Shown here: positions 42,850 through 52,508 of the stretch, piece after piece | How positions within the stretch are numbered: the first letter of the stretch is position 1 | Layout: every line of letters starts with the position of its first letter | Origin: Caproiciproducens faecalis | Lineage (GTDB): Bacteria; Bacillota; Clostridia; Oscillospirales; Acutalibacteraceae | Length of the DNA: 64,000 nucleotides | Reading direction: 5' to 3' | Assembly (NCBI RefSeq): GCF_019448085.1 | Contig: NZ_JAGFNZ010000005.1 | Span: forward strand, 186,001 to 250,000 | The notes under the pieces: generated by a model | What the model saw: the letters and a program-made list of their open reading frames with translations, nothing else | Told to the model about the DNA's origin: nothing | Databases searched by the model: none | Position numbers and translations under genes: made by a program

Positions 42850-43905
42850 TTGATAATTATTGCAATTCTTCTATTTAGCTTTATTATTTTTATCCACGAA
42901 TTCGGTCATTTTTTTATGGCGAAGCTTTCCGGAGTTCGTGTAAATGAATTTGCCATCGGTATGGGTCCCAGACTGTTTCATTTTACAAAAGGGGAAACAG
43001 ACTATTCTTTGCGCGCATTTCCAATCGGCGGATTTTGCGCAATGGAGGGGGAAGATGAGGACAGCCCGGACGATCGTGCATTCAACAATAGGCCGGTCTG
43101 GAAACGGATGCTGGTCGTGGTGATGGGCGCTGTCATGAACGTCATTCTTGGGTTAGTCATTATGATGGTTCTTTTATGCCAACAGCCCGCTTTTTCTTCC
43201 ACAACCATTTCGAAATTTACCGATCATTCCGCTCTGCAGTCCGCGGGTCTGCAAGTTGGCGATGTTTTTAAAAGTATTAACGGATATAAAGTAAACGGAG
43301 ACCGCGATTTGAGCTTTGCGCTTGCTATGGCGGATCCAATGAAGACGGATATTCAGGTTTCCCGCGGCGGCAAGCTGCTGACTTTTGATGATATAAAGTT
43401 CAACACAAAGGAATCAGATGGCAAGAAAATTCTGGCACTTGATTTTTATGTGCAGCCGATAGAAAAAAATCCGGGTACCCTGATCGTTAAATCCGTTCAG
43501 GACACGGTTTCAACTGTGCGCATGGTATGGTACAGCCTGGTAGGACTGGTCACGGGCAAGTTCGGATTCAATGATGTTGCGGGCCCTGTCGGCGCAGCCA
43601 ACGCGATCGGGCAGGCGGCTTCCATTGGCTTGCAGCAGAATTTTGTCGCTGCACTCAACAATATTCTGATGATGATGATGGTCATTACCGTAAACCTTGG
43701 CGTGGTGAATCTGCTTCCACTCCCGGCGCTGGATGGGGGCAGACTTCTGTTCCTGATTGTGGAAGCAATCTTCCGTAAACCGATCAATCCGAAATACGAG
43801 GGTTGGGTCAATACAGCAGGGTTCTGCCTGTTAATGGGTCTCATGGTGATCATTACTTTTAATGATATTCTCCGGTTGATTACCGGCAAGGGGTTGGGTT
43901 CTTAA
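42850..43905 (+). CDS. rseP: RIP metalloprotease RseP (site-2 protease, M50)
   Basis: A 351-residue intramembrane zinc protease. The zinc-binding HEFGHF motif near residue 15 and the second metal site LLPLPALDGGRLLF near 290 flank a PDZ domain (about 115-190). There are four transmembrane segments. It degrades anti-sigma factors or signal-peptide remnants. The start is uncertain. TTG 42850 is the first standard start codon, but the GAGGTGA site at 42824-42830 is 19 bases away. An ACG at 42838 sits seven bases from it and would add four residues. It overlaps ispG by one base. Confidence 0.92.
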   Translation: MIIIAILLFSFIIFIHEFGHFFMAKLSGVRVNEFAIGMGPRLFHFTKGETDYSLRAFPIGGFCAMEGEDEDSPDDRAFNNRPVWKRMLVVVMGAVMNVILGLVIMMVLLCQQPAFSSTTISKFTDHSALQSAGLQVGDVFKSINGYKVNGDRDLSFALAMADPMKTDIQVSRGGKLLTFDDIKFNTKESDGKKILALDFYVQPIEKNPGTLIVKSVQDTVSTVRMVWYSLVGLVTGKFGFNDVAGPVGAANAIGQAASIGLQQNFVAALNNILMMMMVITVNLGVVNLLPLPALDGGRLLFLIVEAIFRKPINPKYEGWVNTAGFCLLMGLMVIITFNDILRLITGKGLGS

Positions 43906-44948
43906 TGCGAAAATCAAGGACGGTTTATGCGGGAAAGCTGCCCATTGGCGGCGGTTCAAAAATATCTGTTCAATCCATGCTCAATGTGCCCTCCACGGAT
44001 GTGGAAGGCAGTGTTCATCAGGCAGTGGAACTGGAGAAAGCCGGATGTGACATCATCCGTGCCGCCATTCCGAACATGGACGCAATTCGGCTGATACCGT
44101 CAATTAAAAACGCCGTACAGATACCACTGGTAGCGGATATTCATTTTGATTACCGTCTGGCGCTGGAAGCAGTTGAAGCGGGAATTGACAAAATCAGAAT
44201 CAATCCCGGCAACATCGGTTCCGACGACCATGTAAAGGCGGTTGCAGATGCTTGCCGCAGAAAAAACATCCCGATTCGCATCGGCGTTAATTCCGGCTCT
44301 CTGGAGAAGGAAATCCTTGCGAAATATGGCAGCCCAACACCGCAGGCACTTGTGGAAAGCGCCCTGTACCACGCATCCTTACTGGAAAAATTCGATTTTC
44401 ATGATATTGTACTGTCCATTAAATCTTCGGACGTAAACAGGATGATTCAGGCCTATGAACTGGCTGCGCAAAGCTGCGACTACCCGCTGCATCTGGGTGT
44501 GACAGAGGCCGGAACCGAACGGATGGGCCTGATTAAGTCGGCTATTGGAATCGGCTCTCTTTTACAGCGCGGAATAGGGGATACCATCCGTGTTTCCCTG
44601 ACTGCCGACCCGGTAAAAGAGGTAGCCGCCGGATTTGATATTTTGCGGGCGCTTGATCTGAACACCGAAGGCGTTCAGTTTATTTCCTGTCCGACCTGCG
44701 GCAGAACACGGATCGACTTAATCGGTATTGCAAACGAGGCCGAGCAGCGCCTTGCAGGGTGCAAAAAAAATATTAAGGTCGCTGTCATGGGCTGCGCGGT
44801 TAACGGCCCTGGAGAAGCCCGTGAGGCCGATATCGGCATCGCCGGAGGCGACGGGGTAGGTCTGATTTTCAAAAAAGGCCAAATTATCCGTAAAGTGCCG
44901 GAAGATCAGCTTTTGGACTGCTTAATGCAGGAGATAGACCAGATGTAA
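43905..44948 (+). CDS. ispG: 4-hydroxy-3-methylbut-2-enyl diphosphate synthase
   Basis: A 347-residue iron-sulfur enzyme (GcpE) of the MEP pathway. The N-terminal TIM barrel has SVQSMLNVPSTD near residue 22 and PLVADIHFDYRLALEA near 73. The C-terminal domain carries the cluster cysteines in SCPTCGRTRIDL near 266 and VMGCAVNGPGEAREADIG near 299. The ATG overlaps the last base of the rseP stop. It follows dxr by one gene, a common Firmicutes arrangement. Confidence 0.96.
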   Translation: MRKSRTVYAGKLPIGGGSKISVQSMLNVPSTDVEGSVHQAVELEKAGCDIIRAAIPNMDAIRLIPSIKNAVQIPLVADIHFDYRLALEAVEAGIDKIRINPGNIGSDDHVKAVADACRRKNIPIRIGVNSGSLEKEILAKYGSPTPQALVESALYHASLLEKFDFHDIVLSIKSSDVNRMIQAYELAAQSCDYPLHLGVTEAGTERMGLIKSAIGIGSLLQRGIGDTIRVSLTADPVKEVAAGFDILRALDLNTEGVQFISCPTCGRTRIDLIGIANEAEQRLAGCKKNIKVAVMGCAVNGPGEAREADIGIAGGDGVGLIFKKGQIIRKVPEDQLLDCLMQEIDQM

Positions 44949-44962
44949 AGGACGGAATTCCA

Positions 44963-47900
44963 TTGAAGACTTTTGGAGAATTTTTTAGCGCATATATAGA
45001 AGCTTCACAGCTGCCGCCTCCTGTGTGCAACGGAAGTATTTCATCGTTACAGATCGATACCAATAACAGAATGATTACTGCTGACGTGGCGTTTCCATCT
45101 TTGGTGGAACGCCGCGTGCTTTATGATGTGGAAAAACGGATTGTGGCTTGCAAAGAGCTGAAGCTTGCAAAAGCCTGTATTCTGCCGTCTTTCCCGTCCG
45201 AAACATTCAGTGTTGACTACTACCCCAGCCTGGTGATGGAGCTGAAACGCCGGGAAGCCAGCATAAACGGTACCCTTACCGATTCCTCCGCACGGGTGGA
45301 AAACGGGAAGCTGATAATTTCTCTGACACACGGCGGCAGGGATTTGCTGGTATCCCGCCACATTGACCGTTTAATTTCCAAGATGATTCATGAAGAATTC
45401 GGAATCAGTCTGACAGTGGAATTTGATGGATTGTTGACCGTGGACAGTGAGAATCCGGTTTATATTGAGAAGAAAAAGAAACAGCAGGAAACACTGAAGC
45501 GCGAAGCGATTGTTGAGCAGGTGGAAGCCTACGAGACCAATCTCAACCATGTGAAAACGCCCAAAACGATTCAAGTGCGCTCGGGCGAGACACTGCTTCC
45601 CTGTATGATTCCGGAAACGGTTCGCGAGCTGTACGGACACGCTCCCAAAGCAAAGCCGGTTCCCATCAGCAAGGTGACCCCGGACATTGGCAGCGTAACG
45701 ATTTGGGGCGAGATTTTTCAGATAGAAGAAAAAATTACGAGAGATCAGCAGCGAAAGATCATTACCATTAATATCACGGACTACACAAGTTCCATGACGC
45801 TGAAAATCATAGAAATGGTCCCACAGTGTAAAGCGCTGGACACGCTGTCTAAAGGAATGTCGATTATCGCCCGCGGGGATGTGGAGTACGATAAATACGA
45901 TCATGAAATCGTCCTTCGTGCAAAGAGCATCAGCACGGTTCAGCAGATGAAAGTAACGGATAAGGCTGATGTCAAGCGGGTGGAATTGCATTTACATACC
46001 AACATGTCGAGCATGGATGGAGTAAACTCCGCAAGCGACCTGATTAAACGTGCGGCAGAGTGGGGACAGAGTGCCATTGCCATTACTGACCACGGTGTGG
46101 CACAGGCTTTTCCTGATGCCATGAACACGGCTCTTGATCTGAAAAAGAAGGATATGGATATTAAGGTCATTTATGGGGTGGAAGCCTATTTTGTCAATGA
46201 TCTGGTACAGGCTGTAAAGGGGGAATCCGTTAAATCTCTGGACGATGAATTCATTTCTTTTGATATTGAAACGACAGGACTTAGCCCGAACAAGGATAAA
46301 ATTACGGAAATCGGTGCGGTAAGGATTAAAAACGGCGAAATTGTAGAGAGCTTTGATACCTTTGTCAATCCGCAAATCCCGATTCCGGTAAAAATAACAG
46401 AGCTTACAGGAATTACGGACGACATGGTAAAAGACGCGCCGTTGGAAAAGGAAGCTATTCAGGCATTTTATGAATTTTGTGGTAAGGACGCCGTTCTGAT
46501 TGCCCATAACGCCGAATTTGATACCTCTTTCATCCGCATTGCAGCACAGCGAAACGGGATGGATTTTTCTTACCCTTACATAGATACGGTTCCCATGTGC
46601 CGCTCCATGCTGAAAGATATTAAGAACTGCAAGCTGGATACCGTCGCAAAATATTTAAAGCTTGCTCCCTTTAACCATCACCGCGCAAGTGATGACGCCA
46701 CTGTGCTCGGTAAGATCTTTATGGCACTGTTAACCCGATTGAAAGAGGATACCGCAGCAAAGAGCGTGATGGATATCAACTCTTCGCTGGCCGGCGGCGA
46801 CCCTAAGAAAATGAAATCCTACCATCAGATCATTCTGGTGAAAAACAAGATTGGCCTGAAAAACCTATACAGACTTATTTCCAAATCCCATCTGGACTAT
46901 TTTTACAGAAATCCCCGCATTCCCAAAAGTGAGTTGATGAAGTACAGGGACGGATTGATTATTGGCAGTGCCTGTGAAGCTGGAGAACTTTACAGAGCTA
47001 TTTTCAATGCTCAGCCGTGGGAAACACTCTGTGAAATTGCGAATTTCTATGACTATCTTGAAATTCAGCCTATTGGAAACAATCGCTTTATGGTTCGGGA
47101 GGGTCTGGTACCCGATGAGGAAAAATTGCGTGAATTTAACCGTACTATCGTAAAGCTTGGCGAACATCTCAACAAACCCGTAGTAGCAACGTGTGACGTT
47201 CACTTCAGGGACCCGAAGGACGGGGATTACCGGAAAATTCTGATGGCCGGTCAGGGATATAAGGATACTGATGAGCAGGCTCCGCTCTACATGCGTACTA
47301 CCGCGGAAATGCTGGAGGAATTCTCTTATCTCGGCAAGGAAAAGGCATATGAAGTCGTGGTGAAAAATACGAATCTGATCGCTGAGATGACGGAGGAAAT
47401 CCGCCCGATCCCCGAAGGAACTTTCCCTCCGTTTATTGAGGGAGCAGAGGAGCAGCTGACCAGCATCACATGGGCAAGAGCCAAAGAAGTATACGGTGAC
47501 CCACTGCCGGATATTGTGAAAAAACGTCTTGACCGTGAGCTTGGCTCCATTACAAAGCATGGTTTCTCTATTCTGTATATGACCGCGCAGAAGCTGGTTG
47601 CGGACTCGGAAGCTCACGGGTATCTTGTTGGCTCCCGTGGTTCCGTTGGGTCATCCTTTGTTGCAAACATGTCGGGGATTTCGGAAGTAAATCCGTTGGA
47701 ACCGCATTATGTATGCCCCAACTGTAAACATAGTGAATTTATTACCGACGGCAGCTATGGCAGCGGATTTGATCTTCCTCCCAAGAAATGCCCCGTCTGC
47801 GGTACGGATTACAATCGTGACGGACATACGATTCCGTTTGAAACCTTTCTTGGATTCGACGGCGACAAAACGCCGGATATCGACCTGAACTTTTCCGGAG

Positions 47901-49303
47901 AATATCAGACCAGCGCTCACCGCTACACAGAAACACTGTTTGGAAAGGACAACGTTTTTAAAGCCGGGACCATTGCCACTGTTGCGGATAAAACCGCGGT
48001 GGGTTTCGTAAAGAAATATGCGGAAGAGAGAGGCGTAGTGATGCACCGCGCCGAGGAGCAGCGTCTGGCGGTCGGCTGTACGGGTATTAAACGAACGACC
48101 GGCCAGCATCCTGGCGGTATGGTGGTTGTGCCGAAAGGCATGGAAATTTACGATTTCTGCCCGGTACAGCACCCGGCGAATGACCAGAAATCGGACAATA
48201 TCACCACTCACTTCGACTTCCATTCCATCCATGACACCATCTGTAAGCTGGACGAGCTTGGACACGATGTTCCTACCATATATCGATATCTGGAAGATTA
48301 TACCGGAATACCGGTTATGAAGGTGTCCATGAGCGACCCCGATGTCATGTCGCTGTTTACCTCCACGGAGGCGCTCCATGTAAAGCCGGAGGATATCGAC
48401 TCACAGACCGGGACTTTTTCCCTGCCGGAAGTCGGTACCAGCTTTGTACGGCAAATGCTGATTGATTCCCAGCCCAAAACCTTTTCCGATCTTTTACAGG
48501 TTTCCGGCCTGTCACACGGTACGGATGTCTGGCTTGGCAACGCGCAGGATCTGATTAAAAATAAGACCTGCACAATTGCGGAGGTAATCGGAACCAGAGA
48601 CAGCATTATGACCTATCTGCTGCTCAAAGGACTGGAGCCGAAAATGGCTTTTAAAATCATGGAGATTACCCGTAAAGGCAAAGCCACAAAACTTTTAACG
48701 GAAGAACATATTAAGGCAATGAAGGATCATAATGTACCTCAATGGTATATTGATTCCTGTATGAAGATCAAGTATATGTTCCCCAAGGCTCACGCAGCCG
48801 CATACATGATTTCCACGCTCCGGCTAGGGTGGTATAAGGTGCATACACCGGTCGAATATTATGCCGCCTATTTTACCGTACGCGGAGAAGATTTTGACGG
48901 TGCCACTGTCATTAAGGGAAGAGAAGCAGTCCGCCGCCGTATGAATGAGATCAGTATGAAAGGCAAGGAAGCAAGCGCCAAGGAAGAAGCGGCCTATTCC
49001 ACTTTTCAGATCATCAACGAGATGCTTGCCCGGGGAATTGAAGTCCTTCCGGTTGACCTTTATAAATCCGACGCAAAGAAATATTTGGTGGAGGATGGAA
49101 AAATCAGGCTTCCGTTTTCTTCCCTGTCGGGTGTAGGGGAAGCGGCGGCGAACAGTCTGGCTGCCGCAAAAGAAAAAGGCGTCTTTATTTCCGTAGATGA
49201 TCTTCAAACCCGCTCAAAGGTTTCAAAATCCGTCATTGAAACTCTGGCGGAGGCCGGAGCGCTTGCGGGACTGCCGCAAAGCAGCCAGATGACATTATTT
49301 TAG
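44963..49303 (+). CDS. polC: DNA polymerase III PolC-type, alpha subunit with proofreading exonuclease
   Basis: A 1446-residue Gram-positive replicase. Order: N-terminal domain (about 1-220), OB fold (about 230-330, VTIWGEIFQIEEKITRDQQRK), split PHP domain (VELHLHTNMSSMDGV near 335), inserted DEDD exonuclease (FISFDIETTGLSPNKDKITEIGAVRI near 429), PHP remainder, zinc finger (CPNCKHSEF and KKCPVCG near 915-945), polymerase core with PDIDLNFSGE near 971, and a helix-hairpin-helix C-terminus. The start is a TTG at 44963. The stop is immediately followed by the his promoter with no terminator. Confidence 0.97.
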   Translation: MKTFGEFFSAYIEASQLPPPVCNGSISSLQIDTNNRMITADVAFPSLVERRVLYDVEKRIVACKELKLAKACILPSFPSETFSVDYYPSLVMELKRREASINGTLTDSSARVENGKLIISLTHGGRDLLVSRHIDRLISKMIHEEFGISLTVEFDGLLTVDSENPVYIEKKKKQQETLKREAIVEQVEAYETNLNHVKTPKTIQVRSGETLLPCMIPETVRELYGHAPKAKPVPISKVTPDIGSVTIWGEIFQIEEKITRDQQRKIITINITDYTSSMTLKIIEMVPQCKALDTLSKGMSIIARGDVEYDKYDHEIVLRAKSISTVQQMKVTDKADVKRVELHLHTNMSSMDGVNSASDLIKRAAEWGQSAIAITDHGVAQAFPDAMNTALDLKKKDMDIKVIYGVEAYFVNDLVQAVKGESVKSLDDEFISFDIETTGLSPNKDKITEIGAVRIKNGEIVESFDTFVNPQIPIPVKITELTGITDDMVKDAPLEKEAIQAFYEFCGKDAVLIAHNAEFDTSFIRIAAQRNGMDFSYPYIDTVPMCRSMLKDIKNCKLDTVAKYLKLAPFNHHRASDDATVLGKIFMALLTRLKEDTAAKSVMDINSSLAGGDPKKMKSYHQIILVKNKIGLKNLYRLISKSHLDYFYRNPRIPKSELMKYRDGLIIGSACEAGELYRAIFNAQPWETLCEIANFYDYLEIQPIGNNRFMVREGLVPDEEKLREFNRTIVKLGEHLNKPVVATCDVHFRDPKDGDYRKILMAGQGYKDTDEQAPLYMRTTAEMLEEFSYLGKEKAYEVVVKNTNLIAEMTEEIRPIPEGTFPPFIEGAEEQLTSITWARAKEVYGDPLPDIVKKRLDRELGSITKHGFSILYMTAQKLVADSEAHGYLVGSRGSVGSSFVANMSGISEVNPLEPHYVCPNCKHSEFITDGSYGSGFDLPPKKCPVCGTDYNRDGHTIPFETFLGFDGDKTPDIDLNFSGEYQTSAHRYTETLFGKDNVFKAGTIATVADKTAVGFVKKYAEERGVVMHRAEEQRLAVGCTGIKRTTGQHPGGMVVVPKGMEIYDFCPVQHPANDQKSDNITTHFDFHSIHDTICKLDELGHDVPTIYRYLEDYTGIPVMKVSMSDPDVMSLFTSTEALHVKPEDIDSQTGTFSLPEVGTSFVRQMLIDSQPKTFSDLLQVSGLSHGTDVWLGNAQDLIKNKTCTIAEVIGTRDSIMTYLLLKGLEPKMAFKIMEITRKGKATKLLTEEHIKAMKDHNVPQWYIDSCMKIKYMFPKAHAAAYMISTLRLGWYKVHTPVEYYAAYFTVRGEDFDGATVIKGREAVRRRMNEISMKGKEASAKEEAAYSTFQIINEMLARGIEVLPVDLYKSDAKKYLVEDGKIRLPFSSLSGVGEAAANSLAAAKEKGVFISVDDLQTRSKVSKSVIETLAEAGALAGLPQSSQMTLF

Positions 49304-49333
49304 TTGACAAAGTGTGCTTTAGTATGCTATTAT
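49304..49333 (+). promoter_or_regulatory. SigA promoter of the his operon
   Basis: TTGACA at 49304-49309 (the base after the polC stop), an 18-base spacer and TATTAT at 49328-49333. Confidence 0.75.
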
Positions 49334-49348
49334 ATTAGCATACTAAAG
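49317..49348. promoter_or_regulatory. Perfect inverted-repeat operator at the his promoter (candidate HisR/TrpR-like site)
   Basis: CTTTAGTATGCTA (49317-49329) and TAGCATACTAAAG (49336-49348) are exact reverse complements separated by TTATAT. The element covers the spacer, the -10 box and the start site, so a bound protein would block RNA polymerase. Each arm contains a ten-base near-palindrome (TAGTATGCTA / TAGCATACTA). A TrpR-family histidine repressor (YerC/HisR type) is a plausible ligand by family knowledge. No such gene is in the window. Confidence 0.75.
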
Positions 49349-49380
49349 TGTTTGACTGAAAGTCTATAGGAGCACATTCA

Positions 49381-50577
49381 ATGAAAAAGTATAACAAAGT
49401 AACCCCGGAAGGAACTAAGGATCTGCTTTTTGAAGAATGCCTGGTTCGCAGAAATGTGGAGAAAACGCTCAAAGATGTCTTTTCTTGCCGGGGATTTAAT
49501 GAAGTAGTTACTCCCGGGTTGGAGTTTTATGATGTGTTTGACCCGAATTTTTCCGGCATTGGCCAAGAGGTCATGTATAAAATGTCCGATCACCGCGGAA
49601 GACTGATTGTGATGAGGCCGGACTCCACAATGCCGATTGCCCGCCTGGCCGCGACAAGACTGCAGGGGTTACCGAAGCCAATTAGACTTTTTTATACTCA
49701 GCCCATCTACCGCAGCAATCCCGCTTTGACGGGCCGCAGCGACGAAACCGTCCAGACCGGAATTGAGCTTTTAGGGGCAGACGGGATGCGGGCGGACCTT
49801 GAGGTAATTGTAACGGCGATTGAAGCTCTGGGGAAATGCGTTCCCGATTTTCGATTTGAGCTGGGCCACGCCGGGCTCTTCCGTGCATTGGCTGAGCAGC
49901 TGCCAATTACGGATGACCAGCGTGAAGATATTCGCAGCGCCATAGAATCGAAAAATTATGCGGCTTTAAATGGAATCCTTGACGGTCTTGAGGAATCGAA
50001 GCAGGTAACGGCGATGCGAACCCTTCCGCGTCTTTTCGGTGGCGAAGAGGTTTTTGCGCGTGCGGAAGAGTTTTGTTCCGATGAAAAGTCCGGCGGGATG
50101 CTGGAGTATCTGCATGAGCTCTACCGCTCCCTGAGCGGCCGGGGACTGGACGATAAAATGATTGTCGACTTGGGCCTGGTACAGCGCAACGACTATTACA
50201 CCAATATCGTTTTCAGTGCTTATGTAGAGAACTGCGGCGACGCTGTGCTGCTCGGCGGAAGGTATGACCGCTTGCTGGGATATTTTGACTTTCCGATGCC
50301 GGCGATCGGATTTGCCATGAATGTGGATGCGATTTCTAAAATTATGTTGGAACGGGGTAAAAACTGCACTGTTTTACCGGCGGATGTTCTGGTGCACGGA
50401 GAGGCCGGTTTTGAAATGGAAGCTCTAGACTACGCTTCCACGTTAATTGAAAAAGGACTGAAATGCGAAAACAGTATTTTTGATACCAAAGAAGAAGCTA
50501 TGGGATACGCCAAAACACGCGGAATCAGGCGTTTCGACTGTGTTGGAAATCGTATTCAGACCATAAATCTGACATAA
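49381..50577 (+). CDS. hisZ: ATP phosphoribosyltransferase regulatory subunit
   Basis: A 398-residue HisRS-like protein without synthetase function. VTPEGTKDLLFEECLVRR, then YEFYDVF-type class II core elements and VMRPDSTMPIARLAATRL (motif 2-like) near residue 78 resemble histidyl-tRNA synthetase. The later AVLLGGRYDRLLGYF near 282 is the histidine A-like segment, and the anticodon-binding domain is reduced. It forms an octamer with short-form HisG, allowing histidine feedback. The following hisG is the short form, in agreement. AGGAG precedes the ATG. Confidence 0.93.
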   Translation: MKKYNKVTPEGTKDLLFEECLVRRNVEKTLKDVFSCRGFNEVVTPGLEFYDVFDPNFSGIGQEVMYKMSDHRGRLIVMRPDSTMPIARLAATRLQGLPKPIRLFYTQPIYRSNPALTGRSDETVQTGIELLGADGMRADLEVIVTAIEALGKCVPDFRFELGHAGLFRALAEQLPITDDQREDIRSAIESKNYAALNGILDGLEESKQVTAMRTLPRLFGGEEVFARAEEFCSDEKSGGMLEYLHELYRSLSGRGLDDKMIVDLGLVQRNDYYTNIVFSAYVENCGDAVLLGGRYDRLLGYFDFPMPAIGFAMNVDAISKIMLERGKNCTVLPADVLVHGEAGFEMEALDYASTLIEKGLKCENSIFDTKEEAMGYAKTRGIRRFDCVGNRIQTINLT

Positions 50578-50588
50578 GGTTGGTAATC

Positions 50589-51227
50589 ATGAAGTCTCTT
50601 AGAATTGCCCTTACAAAGGGAAGACTTGAAAAAGATACGGTTGCACTTTTTGAAAAAATAGGCTTTGACTGTTCTGCCGTCAAAAATAAAGGACGCAAAC
50701 TGATCCTGCCCGTGGGAGACAACCAGTTTGAGGTGGTTCTTGCCAAGGCTGCCGATGTCATCACCTATGTAGAACATGGTGTATGTGATCTGGGTGTTGT
50801 TGGGAAAGACACCATACTGGAGCATGGCAGCGGTTTTTATGAAGTGCTGGATCTTGGCTTTGGCAAATGCAAATTTGCGCTTGCCGGTCCGAAGAACAAA
50901 GAATTTTTTAGCGGATATTCTTCTAAAACCATTGCGACAAAGTACCCGAATGTGGCCAGAAATTACTTTGAAAACAAAGGTATGGATGTCAGAATCATAA
51001 AAATAGAAGGTTCCGTAGAACTGGCGCCGCTGCTTGGACTTTCCGACGCAATTGTAGATATTGTTGAAACTGGCTCCACCTTAAAGGAAAACGGTTTGGA
51101 AGTGATTGAGAGTATCTGCAATATTTCCGCTAGACTGATTGTCAACGCTGCAAGCCTGAAAATCCGAAAGGCGGAGATCGAAAGTCTGGCGGAACGGATG
51201 GACAGGGCAAAGGAGGGAACGGAATGA
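50589..51227 (+). CDS. hisG: ATP phosphoribosyltransferase catalytic subunit, short form
   Basis: A 212-residue HisG without the C-terminal regulatory domain of the long form. It has LRIALTKGRLEKDTVALFEKIG at the N-terminus, EHGVCDLGVVGKDTILE near residue 62 and the PRPP-binding LGLSDAIVDIVETGSTLKENGLEV near 144. It catalyses the first step of histidine synthesis and needs HisZ. The ATG at 50589 is chosen over the in-frame TTG at 50580. It overlaps hisD by four bases (ATGA). Confidence 0.95.
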   Translation: MKSLRIALTKGRLEKDTVALFEKIGFDCSAVKNKGRKLILPVGDNQFEVVLAKAADVITYVEHGVCDLGVVGKDTILEHGSGFYEVLDLGFGKCKFALAGPKNKEFFSGYSSKTIATKYPNVARNYFENKGMDVRIIKIEGSVELAPLLGLSDAIVDIVETGSTLKENGLEVIESICNISARLIVNAASLKIRKAEIESLAERMDRAKEGTE

Positions 51228-52507
51228 TACAGCTTGTTAAAAAGGGGGGCAGCTTCGGCCGTGATTTTATCCGCCAGCTGAAGCTGAGAAATGAGGAGTC
51301 GAACCGGCAGGTTGAAACGGCTGTCTCTGAAATCATTGAAAATGTTCGCCTTGGCGGCGATACTGCGGTTCGCGACTATACCCTGAAGTTCGACGGTGCT
51401 TTACCGGATCAGACGGAAATTTCCTCAGGGGAAATGAAAGGGTTTCTAAGTCAGTGCGAACCGGATTTTTTATCTGCCCTTAGCAGAGCGGCAGAAAACA
51501 TCAAAGATTTCCACTCCCGTCAGAAACAGCAAAGCTGGTTCAATACCGATGAAGACGGAGTGATGATGGGGCAGCGCATTCGCGGCCTGTCAAAAGTCGG
51601 TATTTATGTGCCGGGCGGAACGGCGGCTTACCCCTCGTCCGTCCTGATGAACGCCATTCCCGCCAAGATTGCCGGAGTGCAGGAAATTATTATGGTTACG
51701 CCCCCCGGAAAGGACGGGAAACCCAACCCGGACATTATGGCGGCTGCTTTGACCGCCGGAGTCGACCGTGTTTTTCTGGTCGGCGGAGCGCAGGCTGTCG
51801 CGGCGCTCGCGTTCGGAACCGAAACCATTCCCAAGGTTGATAAAATCGTTGGCCCGGGAAATATTTATGTAGCCACCGCAAAAAAGCAGCTATACGGCAC
51901 GGTCGATATTGATATGATTGCCGGTCCCAGCGAAATTCTGATTATCGCCGATGAAACCGCTAAACCGGAATTTCTGGCAGCTGATTTAATGTCTCAGGCA
52001 GAACATGATGTGCTTGCCTCCGCCATTTTGCTGACCACGTCGGAAGAAATTGCGGAGCAGACGGTTGCTCAGATAGACCGGCAGATGCCCGGACTCTCAC
52101 GCAAAGAGATTATTGCCCGGTCACTCGACCGGTTCGGCGCAATTGTTGTCTGCGAAAGTATGGAAGAGGCCGTCGCATTTTCGAATGAGCTGGCACCGGA
52201 ACATCTTGAGGTTTGCGCCGCAAATCCAATGGAATATATTGGGAAAATTGATAATGCAGGTTCTGTTTTTCTTGGCAACTATTCACCGGAACCGTTAGGG
52301 GACTATTTTGCGGGTCCCAACCATGTTTTGCCCACCAGTGGCACAGCACGCTTTTTCTCTCCGCTTTCGGTGGACAGCTTTATTAAGAAATCCAGCTTTA
52401 TTTATTATACGGAAAGCGCGCTGAAATCGGCGCAGAAGGATATTATTCAGCTCGCCGAAACCGAGGGTTTGACCGCTCACGCGAATTCGATTAAAGTGAG
52501 GCGCTGA
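51224..52507 (+). CDS. hisD: Histidinol dehydrogenase
   Basis: A 427-residue zinc enzyme for the last two oxidations to histidine. Landmarks are VGIYVPGGTAAYPSSVLMNAIPAKIAGV near residue 125, VDKIVGPGNIYVATAKKQLYG near 206, DLMSQAEHDVLASAILLT near 251 and YFAGPNHVLPTSGTARF near 361, with the conserved zinc-site Gln/His/Asp/His pattern. It overlaps hisG by four bases and is followed by hisC one base after its stop. Confidence 0.96.
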   Translation: MIQLVKKGGSFGRDFIRQLKLRNEESNRQVETAVSEIIENVRLGGDTAVRDYTLKFDGALPDQTEISSGEMKGFLSQCEPDFLSALSRAAENIKDFHSRQKQQSWFNTDEDGVMMGQRIRGLSKVGIYVPGGTAAYPSSVLMNAIPAKIAGVQEIIMVTPPGKDGKPNPDIMAAALTAGVDRVFLVGGAQAVAALAFGTETIPKVDKIVGPGNIYVATAKKQLYGTVDIDMIAGPSEILIIADETAKPEFLAADLMSQAEHDVLASAILLTTSEEIAEQTVAQIDRQMPGLSRKEIIARSLDRFGAIVVCESMEEAVAFSNELAPEHLEVCAANPMEYIGKIDNAGSVFLGNYSPEPLGDYFAGPNHVLPTSGTARFFSPLSVDSFIKKSSFIYYTESALKSAQKDIIQLAETEGLTAHANSIKVRR

Positions 52508-52508
52508 A

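Noticed and set aside
44675-49207. Several antisense ORFs of 60-250 codons inside ispG and polC
   Set aside because: They lie wholly within well-conserved genes and show no ribosome sites or domains.
49317-49348. Inverted repeat before hisZ as polC terminator
   Set aside because: It is AT-rich without a T run and coincides with the his -10 box, so an operator is a better reading.
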